Shown here piece by piece: positions 62,696-64,000 of a stretch of 64,000 bases of DNA (position 1 is the stretch's first letter; every line of letters begins with the position of its first letter). Source of the DNA: Thermophagus sp052400625 (GTDB taxonomy: Bacteria; Bacteroidota; Bacteroidia; Bacteroidales; Marinilabiliaceae); NCBI GenBank assembly GCA_052400625.1, contig JBQTGH010000015.1. One strand, given 5' to 3'. Below the pieces are notes generated by a model that was not told the origin of the DNA, made no database searches, and saw only the letters and a program-made list of their open reading frames with translations. A program made the position numbers and the translations under genes.

Positions 62696-63870
62696 AGTTG
62701 CCAAATCGTTTATTTCCAATAAGCCTAAGTATGCTCCTGAGCTGACCCCACTATTATTGGCCGCACTCCGGCGAATGCCAGGTAACCGCCGAACATTCCG
62801 GATTGATTCCTGATCATATGAAAAATTAAAAAAAACCACTTCAGAGGATCTGTGGTCATTGGAAAGTATTGTTATGGTCCGTTTGATCGTCACTTGGGGT
62901 TATGATTTGTGGCTCAACAAATTTAACAAGATCATTTTTTTATCCAAAAAATCAGATGTTTTTTTAAAAGTTAAAGTTCTCTTTAGTAGTAGATTTGAGT
63001 TAAGGTGTTGCACGCCCGGCAAAGGTTTTTGAGTGAATAAAAGTTGATAAACACGGAAGCCGGAAAACCAGAGGCCAGAAGTCAGAAGCCGGAAGCCAGA
63101 GTTAGAGATTAAAGGATGAAATGGCGTAAGAGGACTGGATATAAAGGGATATAGATAGATATAAGGGATATAAATTGAAATATGTTGTGCATGGAACTCA
63201 CTGTCTCCTCTGCGTCTTGGCGTCTCTGCGTTTAATAGCACAGAGCACAGGGCATAGCGGATGGGATGTCTTAAATCTTACATCTAAAAATCTTATATCT
63301 AACTATCTTTTGTTCAGTGCACAGGCCGTAGGCGGAAAAAATGGTGCTTAGAAGTTTGTGATATAAATGGATATAAGTGGAAATAAATAGAAATAGGTTG
63401 TGGGTGGGACTCGCCGTCTCGTCTGCGTCATTGCGTCTCTGCGTTTGATGGAACAGAGCTTGGGGGACAGAGCCTAGTGGATGAAGCATCTAATTTCTTA
63501 AATCTAATTATCTTATATCTAATCTTTGCGTCTCTGCGTTTAATGGCAAAGGGTATGGAGCACAGAGCACAGGCCCCGGGGCATAAAGCATCTTAAATCT
63601 TACATCTAATAATCTATCTATATTATGGGTTGGAGGGTGGAAAGGTGGAAGGGTTGGATGGCATGGAGTGTGAGGTTGGTGAACGGAGTGTGGAGTGTGA
63701 GATTGCAGATTACCCGTATTTATTTTTTCTCTGCGTCTTGGCGTTGGAAGTGGGCATGAGACAGGGAAGAAATGTCTGTTTCGGAGTTGGTCAATAGAGT
63801 GAGTTGACAGATGGTTAGCATTTGCCTGCCACTACTAATACAGGATATTGAGTGCAGTTTTTTACTTTTT
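62696..63870. repeat. Right copy of the ~1.1-kb direct repeat
   Basis: Matches 57772-58842 in the same orientation, with about 90 extra bases near 63520-63610 (another CTCTGCGTTTAATGGCA-type unit). It begins just after the JAMM-like gene's upstream region and ends at GATATTGAGTGCAG plus a T-rich run. Reading frames inside it are either repeat artefacts or relics. Confidence 0.88.
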
Positions 63871-64000
63871 GGGAATGTAAATTTAACTCTGTCCGGTATA
63901 ATTTTCTAAACTCAGAATAACTTATATTTTTTCTTTCAACCAATTCTTAAAAGCTCATTTGGGTAGTTTTCAGGTTCTGTCAAGGGCGGCTGAGGCACGA
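63871..64000. other. Terminal 130 bp, no feature
   Basis: AT-rich sequence after the right repeat. Short reading frames only; any gene would lie beyond the window. Confidence 0.4.

Overview
The window looks like a chromosomal segment of a Bacteroidia-type Bacteroidota, plausibly a Marinilabiliales-like marine or alkaline organism (the order is an inference). The evidence is the DUF4270 lipoprotein, a half-length glycogen-synthase-like protein, an HU-CCDC81/SPOR protein, a GH97 glucosidase, a bacterial V-type ATPase operon with a DUF2764 gene, and repeated promoter matches to the Bacteroidota pattern TTTG-N20-TANNTTTG with no strong Shine-Dalgarno signals.

Layout. 1-34 kb is a compact housekeeping backbone: topA (partial, minus), a class A PBP, radA, panC-panD, a GT5-like protein with a DUF4270 lipoprotein, a seven-gene V-ATPase operon (E, DUF2764, A, B, D, I, K), DUF4954-glmS, galE-rfbB, an HU/SPOR protein, metG, an LD-carboxypeptidase, YraN, a YjbR protein, an OsmC/epimerase/second class A PBP operon, and riboflavin synthase. 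34.5-40.6 kb carries a hybrid-less sensor histidine kinase, a polysaccharide deacetylase, a GH97 alpha-glucosidase and an HD hydrolase.

40.7-48.8 kb is a coherent nitric-oxide response block: a DUF438/hemerythrin/PAS protein, a DUF1858-DUF2249 protein, a quinol-type NO reductase, a PepSY membrane protein, an Rrf2/NsrR-like regulator with three cysteines, and the di-iron repair protein RIC. Four 20-bp inverted repeats of the form AAARGAN-N6-NTCYTTT lie in the upstream regions of the DUF438 gene, norB and ric; they look like a shared operator. Two short tandem arrays (an 8-bp and a 22-bp repeat) sit inside this block.

48.8-64 kb is an accessory, AT-richer and repeat-rich region. It begins with a tandem array of 174-177 bp units, followed by an EEP-family phosphodiesterase/nuclease, an IS3-family transposase relic and a small membrane protein. 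Then come a PD-(D/E)XK nuclease, a UvrD-like helicase and an OLD-family ATPase/TOPRIM nuclease; the last two overlap and form a Gabija-type anti-phage pair, and the PD-(D/E)XK gene is a possible third component. Finally, a cassette encoding an RDD membrane protein, an outer-membrane-barrel candidate, a lipoprotein and a secreted protein with a JAMM-like metalloprotease motif lies between two ~1.1-kb direct repeats. The dispersed repeat family unites the whole accessory region.
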